Notes: a model not told the origin generated them from the sequence alone. A DNA stretch of 64,000 nucleotides from Natrialba sp. SSL1 (GCF_001861355.1 NZ_MASN01000060.1:248001-312000), one strand, 5' to 3'; shown: positions 9,211 to 17,589, numbered from the stretch's first letter. Translations and numbers: made by a program.

Positions 9211-9804
9211 ATGAGCGACACGAGCGATTCGACCCACAACGTCGACACCGAGCAATGGCGCACCGAACTCCAGGAGAAGCGCGCGGAGAAAAACGAGTTC
9301 TTCGCCAGCCACCCCCAGTCACCCGTCCCACCCGAGGAGCGCGATGAATTCGAGGCACTCGAGTACTTCGACCCAGATCCGGAGTACCGCGTCACCGCGA
9401 GCGCCGAGGTCCACGACGACCCCGAAGTCGTGCTCATGGACACGACGACGGGCCGCGAGATGCGATACCTGCGCGTGGCGACACTCGAGTTCGATCTGGA
9501 GCGCACGGACGAGGAACTCGAGGATGTCAGTACGTCGCTCGCGGCGTACCAACTCGAGAGTCCGAACCAGGAGCCGTACTTCATTCCGTTCCGCGATAAG
9601 ACGACGGGCCAGCAGACCTACGAGGGCGGTCGGTACATGGAGTTGTCGGCGGATCGTGATCTGGAAACGGGTGACGAGTTGGTCGTCGACTTCAACCTGG
9701 CGTACACGCCGTTCTGTGCGTTCAGCGAGACGTACGACTGCCCGCTTCCGCCGAAGGAGAACTGGCTCGACGTGACGGTTCCGGCGGGCGAGCGGTTCGA
9801 GTAG
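9211..9804 (+). CDS. DUF1684 family protein
   Basis: The 197-residue soluble protein matches the DUF1684 pattern: an N-terminal helix with WRTELQEKRAEKNEFFASHPQSP, an internal beta-rich domain, and the C-terminal signature FNLAYTPFCAFSETYDCPLPPKENWL. The family occurs in bacteria and haloarchaea, and its biochemical role is not established. ATG 9211 follows the repeat tract and starts the conserved region; an in-frame extension upstream is encoded by the repeats and is not credible. Confidence 0.85.
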   Translation: MSDTSDSTHNVDTEQWRTELQEKRAEKNEFFASHPQSPVPPEERDEFEALEYFDPDPEYRVTASAEVHDDPEVVLMDTTTGREMRYLRVATLEFDLERTDEELEDVSTSLAAYQLESPNQEPYFIPFRDKTTGQQTYEGGRYMELSADRDLETGDELVVDFNLAYTPFCAFSETYDCPLPPKENWLDVTVPAGERFE

Positions 9805-9895
9805 CTGAATCGATGCCGACCGGTATTGTGGTGCCGGCCAGTGCTGTAGTGTCGATCAGTGTTGTGCTGCTGAAAGTTGGCTGGACAACACGAAC

Positions 9896-9980
9896 AGGCA
9901 CGTTTCCACTGGAACGGAAGCACTGTTTCCAGCGTGCTGGTGGGGTGAGACAGACTTCGAGTGGAAATAGAGGGGTTTTG
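9896..9980. repeat. Weak ORB-like inverted pair between genes
   Basis: GTTTCCACTGGAACG near 9902 and the inverse TTCGAGTGGAAATAGAGGGG near 9956-9974 face each other about 50 bp apart in the gap between two genes. Arrangement and size match the better preserved pairs inside orc1 and the PolD small-subunit gene, but the left G-string is missing. The surrounding 240 bp hold no convincing gene. Confidence 0.45.
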
Positions 9981-10044
9981 GTCTCGGCGGGTTTGTCGGC
10001 GACAGTTGTGACGGTGATGTAGTTATGATGCGGCGTCGACGTAG

Positions 10045-10725
10045 TTACGGTGCGACGCCAACAGTGAGCAACGTCCCGAACTCGCGGTAGCGTTCGACCA
10101 TCTCCGCGCGGGTGTCCCAGTTCTCCGTCGGGAACTCGGCTTCGGCAGGAATTGTGATCTCACGGTCTGGAACGTTGTCCTGCTCGGCGACGTGCAGTCC
10201 GGCGTTACGGAAGGCCTCGCGGTACTGGTCGCGGTCCCAGCGAGTCATCTCGATCGAGATCTTCTCCTGCCACTCGTGGGAATGGACGTTCTCCTCGTAG
10301 TAGTTCACGGCGCAGTAGAACGTGCCGCCGGGGCGGAGCACGCGAGCGATTTCGGCGAGCGTTTCGTGGGGATCGGCGGCGTAGTAGAACGCCTCCATCG
10401 ACCAGACGTGGTCAATCGTGTCGTCACCGAAGGGGAGCGAACCGAAGTCGCCGACGACGTACGAAACCTGCGGGTCCTGTGTGTAGCCCGCGGCGTTGTG
10501 TGCCATTTCGGGTGAGCCGTCGAGCCCGTAGATTCGTCTCGCATCCTTGGTGTCTCGGAGTGCGCGGCCGGCGTAGCCGCTTCCACAGCCGAGGTCGAGG
10601 ACGGTGTCGCCGGCCTCCACCGGCATCCGTGCGAGCGCGTGCTTTGCCGTGTGCCAGTGGCGTTCTTCCATCCCTCGGTCACGACCGCTCGTCGCCCAGT
10701 CGTCGAACTCCTCGCGTACGCTCAT
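10045..10725 (-). CDS. Class I SAM-dependent methyltransferase
   Basis: The protein has 226 residues. The SAM-binding loop is VLDLGCGSGYAGRAL near residues 50-64 and the motif II acid is in IYGLDGSPEM. The pattern DTIDHVWSMEAFYYAADPHETLAEIARVLRPGGTFY is that of small-molecule (UbiE/sterol-type) methyltransferases. The substrate is unknown. It is transcribed away from the iron-type ABC importer, and two palindromes at 10804 and 10838 lie between them, so it might be iron-controlled; that is an inference from position. ATG 10725 is chosen because the conserved N-terminus begins there. Confidence 0.86.
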   Translation of the reverse strand: MSVREEFDDWATSGRDRGMEERHWHTAKHALARMPVEAGDTVLDLGCGSGYAGRALRDTKDARRIYGLDGSPEMAHNAAGYTQDPQVSYVVGDFGSLPFGDDTIDHVWSMEAFYYAADPHETLAEIARVLRPGGTFYCAVNYYEENVHSHEWQEKISIEMTRWDRDQYREAFRNAGLHVAEQDNVPDREITIPAEAEFPTENWDTRAEMVERYREFGTLLTVGVAP

Positions 10726-10803
10726 ACTGGACGCGTCGGCCTCCGTGAGCAAAACCGGTTCGACTTCCAGTGGGACGAACGTGGGGGCGTCGGCGACAGA
10801 TAC

Positions 10804-10819
10804 TTTAGGATGGCCTAAA
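10804..10819. promoter_or_regulatory. Iron-box-like palindrome 1
   Basis: TTTAGG-ATGG-CCTAAA is a perfect 6+6 inverted repeat with a 4-bp centre, in the gap between the methyltransferase and the importer. The same architecture recurs three more times nearby. DtxR/IdeR-type metalloregulators bind TTAGG...CCTAA palindromes in bacteria and related sites occur in haloarchaea; assignment to that family is inferred. Confidence 0.7.
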
Positions 10820-10837
10820 AAGAGTAGTGTAGAGAGG

Positions 10838-10853
10838 TTTAGGCTGGCCGAAA
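10838..10853. promoter_or_regulatory. Iron-box-like palindrome 2
   Basis: TTTAGG-CTGG-CCGAAA is the same palindrome with one mismatch, 34 bp downstream of site 1. The two together suggest cooperative binding or control of the divergent methyltransferase. Confidence 0.62.
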
Positions 10854-10935
10854 TACCGTGGGCATCGGTGTCGGCCGAAGAGACAGCAACCGCTGTCTCT
10901 GCCTCTCGTCCGTTCTCTCGGCACTAATCGGAAGG

Positions 10936-10961
10936 TATAAGTGTTTTAGGTCGGCCTAAAA
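10936..10961 (+). promoter_or_regulatory. Promoter and operator of the iron-type importer
   Basis: A TATA box (TATAA, 10936-10940) lies about 30 nt before the ATG at 10968. The strongest palindrome of the set, TTTTAGG-TCGG-CCTAAAA (10944-10961), fills the space between TATA box and start codon. A protein bound there would block transcription, the expected layout for an iron-dependent repressor. Confidence 0.75.
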
Positions 10962-10967
10962 CCAAAT

Positions 10968-12131
10968 ATGCAACAGCGAAGCAGCGAGCAGATGGGCCGG
11001 TTTGGTCGACGAACGTATCTTGCCGCCGCAGGCGGCGCTGTGGCCGGTCTCGCCGGCCTCGCGGGCTGTCTCGGTGACGACGGTGACAGCACGCCAATCG
11101 CAGAGGTCGACCCGATGACACAGGGTGTCGATTCGGGTACGCTATCCTGGGACGACCTCGGTGACCTCGAGGGCGAAATCACTATTTACTCCGGTCGAAC
11201 GCCCGATCAGATTTCCGGCGTCTTCGAAGCGCTCGAGCAGGAGTACGACGATCTCACCGTCAGTGTTGATTACGACGACAACGACGTGCAGGTCAACCAG
11301 ATCCTCGAAGAGGAGACCCACCCGGCAGACCTCATGTACTCACAGGATCCCGGTGCACTGAACGCACTTCACAACGACGGAGTCCTGCAGGAACTCCCTT
11401 CGGACGTTCTCGACGCTGTCCCTACCAGCTACCAGCACAACGACGGATACTGGACTGGCGTGACCGGACGTACCCGTTCGATTCAGTACAACAGTGACCG
11501 GCTGGACGAAACCGACTTCGATAGCTGGGATGAGCTGCCGACGGATATTACGGAGTACGCCACCGACGAACGATTCGAGGGCATCATTTCGACTCGACCG
11601 AACTCCGGAACGTTCCGCGGATTCATCCAGGCGATGGTCGAACGGAAAGGCGAAGAAGAAACCCGCGACTGGGTCCGCCAGATGGCCGAGGACCAGGACG
11701 CCCAGCTTTTCGAGGGCGGCTCCGCCCAGGCAGAGGCCGTCAACAGAGGTGGCGACGACGACCCGATCGTTGGTCTCGGAAACAGCTACTACGCTGCTCG
11801 TATCCTCAACGAGGACCCCGACGCCCCGATCAGGACCACGTTTACCGAAAACGACGCTGGGTGTCTGTTCAGCGTCGCCGGTGTCGGCGTCCTCGACCAG
11901 GTCGGAGACGCCGAACTCGTCGCGGAGTTCGTTCGCCACCTGATCGCCGAGGAGGGACAGGAACTCATGATGGAAGACAACGGCGAGTACCCGGTCGTCG
12001 AAGACATCGAGTACGTCGGTCCACTGTCAGATCTCGACGAGATCAACCCGCCAGAGTTCGACCTCAGCGGCTTCGATATGGACCTGCAGGAAGCAGGCGA
12101 CCTCATCGAAGAAGAAGGGATGTTCTCGTAA
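10968..12131 (+). CDS. Iron(III)-type ABC transporter substrate-binding lipoprotein
   Basis: The protein has 387 residues. It starts with a twin-arginine lipoprotein signal (GRRTYLAAAGG, lipobox LAGC) and should be anchored outside the membrane by the cysteine. The mature part follows the ferric-binding (FbpA/SfuA) pattern: ITIYSGRTPDQ, PADLMYSQDPGAL, RTRSIQYNSDRL and a C-terminal YPVV. It should deliver Fe3+ or a ferric chelate to the permease encoded downstream. A palindromic operator sits in its promoter, consistent with iron control. Exact ligand is not provable from sequence. Confidence 0.9.
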   Translation: MQQRSSEQMGRFGRRTYLAAAGGAVAGLAGLAGCLGDDGDSTPIAEVDPMTQGVDSGTLSWDDLGDLEGEITIYSGRTPDQISGVFEALEQEYDDLTVSVDYDDNDVQVNQILEEETHPADLMYSQDPGALNALHNDGVLQELPSDVLDAVPTSYQHNDGYWTGVTGRTRSIQYNSDRLDETDFDSWDELPTDITEYATDERFEGIISTRPNSGTFRGFIQAMVERKGEEETRDWVRQMAEDQDAQLFEGGSAQAEAVNRGGDDDPIVGLGNSYYAARILNEDPDAPIRTTFTENDAGCLFSVAGVGVLDQVGDAELVAEFVRHLIAEEGQELMMEDNGEYPVVEDIEYVGPLSDLDEINPPEFDLSGFDMDLQEAGDLIEEEGMFS

Positions 12132-12175
12132 CGACCGATCTGCACGAGTGAGCGCTGGTCGAGCCCGAACCGGCG

Positions 12176-12199
12176 GCTTTCACGTACCTGCTTTTTGTG
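12176..12199 (+). terminator. Possible terminator after the binding-protein gene
   Basis: A short inverted repeat TTTCAC...GTGAA surrounds a T-run (CTTTTTG) about 55 nt after the stop codon. If functional it would separate the binding-protein transcript from the permease, which would then need its own promoter. Confidence 0.35.
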
Positions 12200-12242
12200 A
12201 ACCGTTCGGCTGCATTGCCAGACGGTGGGACGCTTCGGAGGA

Positions 12243-12258
12243 TTTAGGAGCACCTAAC
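12243..12258. promoter_or_regulatory. Iron-box-like palindrome 4, upstream of the permease
   Basis: TTTAGG-AGCA-CCTAAC repeats the TTAGG-N4-CCTAA architecture of the sites upstream of the binding protein. It lies about 120 bp before the permease start, suggesting a separately regulated transcript. Confidence 0.6.
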
Positions 12259-12329
12259 TCAAAGTGACCAACCAGATTCGCGCCGCCGCCGACCTGCTCG
12301 GCTCAGAGACGGGAGGCGACAGACGACAG

Positions 12330-12362
12330 CGATTGACGATTGACGATTGACGATTGACGATC
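12330..12362. repeat. 7-bp tandem repeat GATTGAC
   Basis: The unit GATTGAC is repeated four times and then decays into GATCGTC. It ends about 20 bp before the permease ATG. It may be simple slippage DNA; its position in the leader of a probably regulated gene is noted. Confidence 0.7.
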
Positions 12363-12379
12363 GTCGACACCCGACTATA

Positions 12380-14002
12380 ATGAAACCACTTACGGACTAT
12401 CTCGATCTCTCACAGCAGTTTCCCCTGACCCGCCAACAACTCCGAGAGACCGATCGATCCACGGCTGCACTGGTGCTCTCGAGTGCCATCGTCGCCTTCC
12501 TGGTCATGTCCCCGATGCTCTGGTTGGTCTTTCGGGCGACTGAGGTTGATCCCGCTCGTGCCTACAGCCTCATCGTCTCCTCGCAGACGGGCTGGATTAC
12601 ACTCAACAGCATCGTTCTCATGGCTGTCGTGATGCTGTGTTCGATTCTTCTCGGAGTTCCACTTGCCGTCCTAACGGCCCGAACAGATCTTCCTCACCCC
12701 CGTTTCTGGACTATCGTGGCCGCACTCCCGCTCGTCATCCCCAGCTACATCGGTGCAATCGCGTTCGTGGGTATGTTCGGCTCTGGCGGCGAGATTGACT
12801 CGGTTCTCGGAACCACGATCCCCGCAATCGACGGTCTCTCCGGATCGATATTCATCATCACGCTGTATACGTACCCCTACGTGTTCCTGACGACCCGAGC
12901 GGCACTGCTGTCGATGGATAGCTCGATTGTCGACGCCGCTCGCACACTGAACGCCAGCCCGTTCGAGGCGTTCAAACGGGTCACGTTCCCCCAGATCAGA
13001 CCCGGGATCGCCGCCGGCGCACTGCTCGCCGGACTCTATGCAATTTCGGACTTCGGAACACCGGCGTTCATGGGTGCAAACGTCTTTACAAGTCGAATCT
13101 ACTGGGAAACCACTGGCTTTGGCCGTGAGTACGCCGCCTTACTCGCACTGCAGTTGATCGCGATCGTTGCCGTCGTCCTGGTCATCGAGGCCGGAATCGG
13201 GCGCGACGAAGACGCTACGAGCAGCGGCGACGGCGAGGGGAGTACGATTCGACTCGGAAACTGGAAGTGGCCCGCGATGGGATTCGTCTCACTCCTCGGC
13301 GTACTCACCCTCGTCATCCCCGTTGCGATCTTCACCCGCTGGCTCTTCCGCAGCGAGGGCGATCGAATCCCGGCCTACGAGTTCCAACTCGAGTTCGCGT
13401 TCAACTCGGTCTACCTCGCGCTGTTGGCCGCACTCGTCGCATGTCTGTTTGCCCTGCCGGTCGCCTACTACTCTGGTCGAGTGAACTCGCTCACCTCACG
13501 GATTCTCGAACGGGCGACCTACGTCGGATTCGCCGTTCCCGGCGTCGTCATCGGACTTGCACTGGTGTTCCTCGGAAACAGGATGCTTCCGTCGCTGTAC
13601 AGACAGGGCGTCTGGCTGCTCGTCTTCGCGTACGTCGTTCGATTCCTCCCACAGGCAGTCGGGACCATTCGGTCGTCCGTGCTGCAGGTCGACGAGAAAA
13701 CGATCGAGGCTGCCCGGACGCTCAACGCCGGTCGACTCGAGACGTTCCGTCGCGTGACCTTGCCGCTGATCATGCCCGGCGTTGTCGCCGGCAGCGTCCT
13801 CGTCTTCTTGACGACGATGAAGGAGCTACCGGTTACGCTGATGCTCAGGCCGATCGGGATGGAGACGCTCGTCAGTCTGATCTGGAACGCCCAGGATTCG
13901 CTGGCCTACCGCTATGCCGCCATCCCCGCGCTGTTTCTCATCCTCATTTCGGGGCTCTCGATGCTGCTCTTGCTCCGACAGGAAGGCGGCAAACTGAGCT
14001 AG
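12380..14002 (+). CDS. Iron(III)-type ABC transporter permease, fused two-domain form
   Basis: The protein has 540 residues and about twelve membrane segments, formed of two BPD-type permease domains. Each carries an EAA loop that contacts the ATPase: AARTLNASPFEAFKRVTFPQIRPGIAAG in the first half and AARTLNAGRLETFRRVTLPLIMPGVVAG in the second. This is the FbpB/SfuB arrangement. It pairs with the binding protein at 10968. No ATPase gene follows; the next gene is unrelated, so the ATPase must be encoded elsewhere. ATG 12380 is chosen because the first credible residues follow it; the upstream frame is encoded by the tandem repeat. Confidence 0.9.
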   Translation: MKPLTDYLDLSQQFPLTRQQLRETDRSTAALVLSSAIVAFLVMSPMLWLVFRATEVDPARAYSLIVSSQTGWITLNSIVLMAVVMLCSILLGVPLAVLTARTDLPHPRFWTIVAALPLVIPSYIGAIAFVGMFGSGGEIDSVLGTTIPAIDGLSGSIFIITLYTYPYVFLTTRAALLSMDSSIVDAARTLNASPFEAFKRVTFPQIRPGIAAGALLAGLYAISDFGTPAFMGANVFTSRIYWETTGFGREYAALLALQLIAIVAVVLVIEAGIGRDEDATSSGDGEGSTIRLGNWKWPAMGFVSLLGVLTLVIPVAIFTRWLFRSEGDRIPAYEFQLEFAFNSVYLALLAALVACLFALPVAYYSGRVNSLTSRILERATYVGFAVPGVVIGLALVFLGNRMLPSLYRQGVWLLVFAYVVRFLPQAVGTIRSSVLQVDEKTIEAARTLNAGRLETFRRVTLPLIMPGVVAGSVLVFLTTMKELPVTLMLRPIGMETLVSLIWNAQDSLAYRYAAIPALFLILISGLSMLLLLRQEGGKLS

Positions 14003-14152
14003 GGGTTGCGCTGGTGCTCATACTCTCCCGGCTGCTCGGCAACGAAGTGAGTCACCGCGAACGCTGCGAGGTCCGCAACAGAGACGCTGGGCCAGCAAAT
14101 ACCCCGGTAGATCCTCACTATTAAGTCCGTTCCAGCAGTTGTTCACTCCAGT

Positions 14153-14731
14153 ATGGATTACACGCTCGAGATCGAGGAGACACCGGACAGCGTACCAGGT
14201 GGGACAGGCATTCTCTTGCTCCACCCGAGCACCGGCGAAACGGACCGCATCGACACCGACTTCCTCAAAACCGACACCGATCACTTCCTCGTCGTCTCCA
14301 CGCGAACCACTGCCCGCGAAGTCAAGCAGAAACTCGAGTACTACGACGTCGACGAGGAGCGCGCCGAAATTTTAGACACCCTGAGCATCGAACACGGCTA
14401 CTCTCGTCGCAAGAGTGACACCGTCCACTACGTCGCCGCTCCCGACGACGTCGACGGCATCATCGAACACATCGACGGCTTCCTCGACACTCACGACGGC
14501 AAACTGCGACTCAGTTTCGACTCGATCACCGAACTCGCCTACTACGCCGGCGACGACGAAGCACTCGAAGCAGTCGACCGGATTCTCGACCTACTCGAGT
14601 CCTACGACGCAGTCGGGCTCTTTCACGTCTCGGAAGACCCACACGATCCGGAACTAGTCGAGGCGTTCCGCGACCGCTTCGAGGGCGTGATCGATCTCGA
14701 CGAAGACGGCGACGTCGACGCGGAGTTCTAG
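14153..14731 (+). CDS. Conserved haloarchaeal protein, RecA/KaiC-like fold suspected
   Basis: The acidic 192-residue soluble protein has a pattern seen in haloarchaeal families of unknown function next to signal-transduction genes. GGTGILLLHPSTGETDRIDTDF resembles a degenerate KaiC/RecA-like nucleotide-binding core in which the Walker A lysine is absent, and the order of predicted strands fits. There is no signal peptide and no membrane segment. The function is not known and ATP binding seems unlikely. It is followed at 110 nt by a convergent unknown gene. Confidence 0.72.
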   Translation: MDYTLEIEETPDSVPGGTGILLLHPSTGETDRIDTDFLKTDTDHFLVVSTRTTAREVKQKLEYYDVDEERAEILDTLSIEHGYSRRKSDTVHYVAAPDDVDGIIEHIDGFLDTHDGKLRLSFDSITELAYYAGDDEALEAVDRILDLLESYDAVGLFHVSEDPHDPELVEAFRDRFEGVIDLDEDGDVDAEF

Positions 14732-14837
14732 CGCCCATTCTGGACGAACAAGCGAACAGGTCAACAAGTTAACAATCGAACAAGCAGCAGTCGGTTTGAG
14801 AATCGATACAGTAAGCGCTATTTGGAGAGCGAATCCA

Positions 14838-15626
14838 TCACTCTGCGAGCGCGTCGAACGTCTTCTCCGCCCACCGGATCGCGTACTCGGGGCCGTGATC
14901 CCGGTAGGCGCTCGTATCCAGTGCTGCAAACGGTGCCGGCAACTCGATCGCGTGCTTGATCGACGCACAGGCGAGTTCGGTCGCGTCCGCGAAATCCGTC
15001 TCGCCGCGTGCGACCGCACGCGGGAGTCCAGCAACCCGATCCTCGAGTCGTGTTCCCGCGTCCTGCCAGGCGTCACCGAGTTCTGCGCGGTCTGCGTGGT
15101 CGTGCCACTCGGCAAAGACCGCCCTGGTCTGGAGCCCGAGCCAGCCGTCGTACAGCGCTGCCGCGATCTGGTAGGTGCTGTTCGGGTCGAGATCGACCGC
15201 CTGATCGAGCTTCGAATACTCGTCCTCGAAAAAGCCGATGAAGTGCTCGGGGGCATCGAGCCCGAGTTCGACGAACGCCTCCGCAAGAAGGAAATCGACG
15301 AACGACTCCGGCGACCCCTCGACTCGGGGCTTGACGAGGACGAGCGGCGGCTCAGTCTGGCGCGTCCAGACGACGCTGCCGTCACCGGGCATCCCGATCG
15401 TCAGATCGGAACTCGCGTATCGCGACAGCAGCGTGGGTGTCTCTTCGGGCAGCCACGCCGCCGGATAGCTCGCCGGCTCGAGTGTGTCGACCACGAGCCC
15501 GAGATCCTCGGCGAGCGCCGGCGGGAGTGTCTCGAAGTCGCGCTCGCAGTCGAAGACGAGCGCGTCAGGCGCGTGCTCGTCTCGAACTGCCTCGACCGGG
15601 CGTGAGAGGTCACGAGCCTCGAACAT
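14838..15626 (-). CDS. Conserved haloarchaeal protein of unknown function
   Basis: The protein has 262 residues, is soluble and acidic, with Trp/Tyr-rich stretches in the second half (YQIAAALYDGWLGLQTRAVFAEWHDHAD). No catalytic motif is recognised. The ATG overlaps the stop codon of a 29-residue membrane peptide by one base (TGATG), so the two are very likely translated from one mRNA. The first half (VEAVRDEHAPDALVFDCERDFETLPP) suggests an alpha/beta domain, but no family function can be given. Confidence 0.75.
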   Translation of the reverse strand: MFEARDLSRPVEAVRDEHAPDALVFDCERDFETLPPALAEDLGLVVDTLEPASYPAAWLPEETPTLLSRYASSDLTIGMPGDGSVVWTRQTEPPLVLVKPRVEGSPESFVDFLLAEAFVELGLDAPEHFIGFFEDEYSKLDQAVDLDPNSTYQIAAALYDGWLGLQTRAVFAEWHDHADRAELGDAWQDAGTRLEDRVAGLPRAVARGETDFADATELACASIKHAIELPAPFAALDTSAYRDHGPEYAIRWAEKTFDALAE

Positions 15627-15715
15627 CAGACGAAAACGTTCTGGAAGATCAGCAGGATCGACAGCAGCGCCGATACAGCGACCGTCGTGACGACGACCTT
15701 GGTTGCAGTGCTCAT
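15626..15715 (-). CDS. 29-residue single-span membrane peptide
   Basis: The small ORF encodes MSTATKVVVTTVAVSALLSI and a further nine residues (LLIFQNVFV). One hydrophobic helix occupies almost the whole length. The stop codon overlaps the ATG of the downstream gene by one base, a sign of translational coupling. Codon use and the tight junction support a real gene although it is far below the usual length limit. Its function is unknown; a subunit or anchor for the downstream protein is possible. Confidence 0.7.
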   Translation of the reverse strand: MSTATKVVVTTVAVSALLSILLIFQNVFV

Positions 15716-15798
15716 GGTCGGGAACTGTCGCCCGCGTCGCTTAAATCCATCTGTCCCGGCCGAACAGTGGGTTCACTCTGCTCGGCCGACCGATGTGC

Positions 15799-17145
15799 TC
15801 ACTCTTCGCCGCCATCTCGCCAGGAATCAGGAACGTCGATCACGTACCGGCCGTCCTCCTGTAACGAGATAATGTACTCCTCGCGGTTGTAGAGCTCCAT
15901 CAGATTGAGTTCGTACTGACCGGGACGAACGATCCGAATGCTCTCGAACTGCTTGTTGAGTTCTTCCCGGAGTTCTTCCATCGACGGGTTCTCACCGCTT
16001 GGCTCACTGACGACGCGACCGTGGTCCGGCGGACTGTCGTCGGCTGGCTGCTCCGACTCGCCACCGGGCTCTGCGTTCGCAGACGCCGCTGGCTCACCAG
16101 ACTCGCGCTCGACAGAGGCCTGACGTTCCGCAGCACTCTCTCCGTGCTCATCACTCGTCGGTGTCGACTGCGACGAGGCGCTGGTCGCCGTCCCCGTTGG
16201 CAACTCGTCCGACGGGACGAACTCGCTTCGTGCATCCGACTGCGCCGTGTTCTCGCTGTTCGCCATCGTCGTCGACCGCGATGTCGCAGTCTCCGAACTC
16301 GAGTCCGACCGCTGCTGGCGTGAGCGTGGTCCACTCGAAGCAGACCCCTCGCTGCTGGCAGCCTCGTCCGTGTCGGGAGACGAACGAGCGGACGAAGATG
16401 CCTGTTCCCAGGAAGAGGAGGCAGCTTCGCCGGCAGACGACCGATCCTCCGGACGCCGGGCGCTGTCCGGCCACTCCTTGAAGGAGCCGAACTCATCCGA
16501 CTGTGATTCCGACTCCGGTCCTGTCGCTGCCTCCGAACTCGCGTCTACGTCGGATCCGCGCGCAGGGTTGGCGTTCGAGTCGAGGGTGCCTGCGGTATCG
16601 GCAGTATTGTCAGTGGTGGTATCGGAGGTACCAGTAGTTTCAGCGGCATCGGTGCCACCGGTAGTTTCGGTGGTTTCAGCAGCATCAGCAGTACCGGTAG
16701 TTTCAGTAGCACCACCAGCATCAGCTGACGATGGATTCGAATCCGTCTCCGACGCCGGCGACGTTGGCCACGCCGTCGAGGGATCCGGTGCATCCTCGGT
16801 GTCGTCTCGAGTGACCCAGTCGCGGACCGTTTCGGCTGCGCGGCTCGTGACACCACTCGAGTCCGTGCCCTGATCCGGGGGTGAGTTGGAGCTAGGGTCG
16901 GAGTCGGAACGCTGTGTTCCAGATCCGTCACGGGAGTCGGCTGAACCGGGCGAGTTGGGCGAATCGGACGAACCAGCACTAGCACCAGCACCACCAGACG
17001 CATCCGACGCTGACGTTGCATCCGCGTTCGTCGCAGACGACGGCGTGAACTGGAACTTGTTCCCGTTGCAGTCAGGACAGCCCGAAAGCATCTCTTTGGA
17101 GCCATCCGGGAACGTCCGACCGCAGTTCGTGCATTCGTGTGGCAT
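15799..17145 (-). CDS. oapC: OapC/ArvC-type zinc-ribbon protein
   Basis: The protein has 448 residues. The N-terminus holds a zinc ribbon, CTNCGRTFPDGSKEMLSGCPDC, followed by NKFQF. About 300 residues of Ser/Thr/Asp/Glu-rich, low-complexity sequence follow, and the C-terminus is a conserved domain (ELREELNKQFESIRIVRPGQYELNLMELYNREEYIISL). This is the layout of OapC, encoded with OapA and OapB beside haloarchaeal origins; the same trio has been linked to extracellular vesicle formation (ArvABC). It is the third gene of the cluster, 30 nt after oapB. The linker is probably disordered. Confidence 0.87.
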   Translation of the reverse strand: MPHECTNCGRTFPDGSKEMLSGCPDCNGNKFQFTPSSATNADATSASDASGGAGASAGSSDSPNSPGSADSRDGSGTQRSDSDPSSNSPPDQGTDSSGVTSRAAETVRDWVTRDDTEDAPDPSTAWPTSPASETDSNPSSADAGGATETTGTADAAETTETTGGTDAAETTGTSDTTTDNTADTAGTLDSNANPARGSDVDASSEAATGPESESQSDEFGSFKEWPDSARRPEDRSSAGEAASSSWEQASSSARSSPDTDEAASSEGSASSGPRSRQQRSDSSSETATSRSTTMANSENTAQSDARSEFVPSDELPTGTATSASSQSTPTSDEHGESAAERQASVERESGEPAASANAEPGGESEQPADDSPPDHGRVVSEPSGENPSMEELREELNKQFESIRIVRPGQYELNLMELYNREEYIISLQEDGRYVIDVPDSWRDGGEE

Positions 17146-17175
17146 TAGTCTCTCACTCTCCTCACTGACTGTGCG

Positions 17176-17583
17176 CTAATCACGGGAGACGAGTGCGCTG
17201 ATGAGTGTTTCGTCCTTGTGGAGTGTCTCGATCTGGTTCGCTGGTCCGATCACGGTCAGTTTCGCCTCGGTCTCGTCCGACCCCATGAGTCGACCAAGCA
17301 GCGAGGAATCGCGCGTCTCCGACTTGGGATAGGTCTCGATTTCGATCCCGTTGAACTCGTCCGGGCTGATCTCGGACATCGTCACCTCGATGAGTCGACT
17401 CTCCTCGTCCGGAGTCAGCCCCTCCTCGAGGATGACGATATTCCCGTCGTGGACGCCGTCTAAGATCATCCGGATCTTCTCCATCGTCGCCATGCTATCC
17501 ATGCGCTCACCGCTGATGAGATCGATCTGGACACCGTCGGAGTCCGGCGGATCGGAGTCGTCCGCGTTAGTTGCTGTTGGCAT
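17176..17583 (-). CDS. oapB: OapB/ArvB family protein (DUF2073)
   Basis: The 135-residue protein matches DUF2073: QIDLISGERMDSMATMEKIRMILDGVHDGNIVILEEGLTPDEES and a C-terminal segment AKLTVIGPANQIETLHKDETLISALVSRD. It lies 6 nt after oapA and 30 nt before oapC, an evident operon. OapB is a partner of the small GTPase OapA; the cluster has been connected to origin neighbourhoods and to vesicle production in haloarchaea. The biochemical role of this subunit is unknown. Confidence 0.9.
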   Translation of the reverse strand: MPTATNADDSDPPDSDGVQIDLISGERMDSMATMEKIRMILDGVHDGNIVILEEGLTPDEESRLIEVTMSEISPDEFNGIEIETYPKSETRDSSLLGRLMGSDETEAKLTVIGPANQIETLHKDETLISALVSRD

Positions 17584-17589
17584 CGGTGC

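Noticed and set aside
9813-10022. 69-codon frame between the DUF1684 and methyltransferase genes
   Set aside because: Low-quality coding sequence across an ORB-like inverted pair; no start signal.
10767-10790. Further ORB-like sequence TTCCAGTGGGACGAACGTGG
   Set aside because: Only part of the core matches and no inverse partner is found nearby.
14153-14731. KaiC/RecA ATPase
   Set aside because: The fold may be related, but the Walker A lysine and Walker B pattern are missing, so an ATPase call is not supported.
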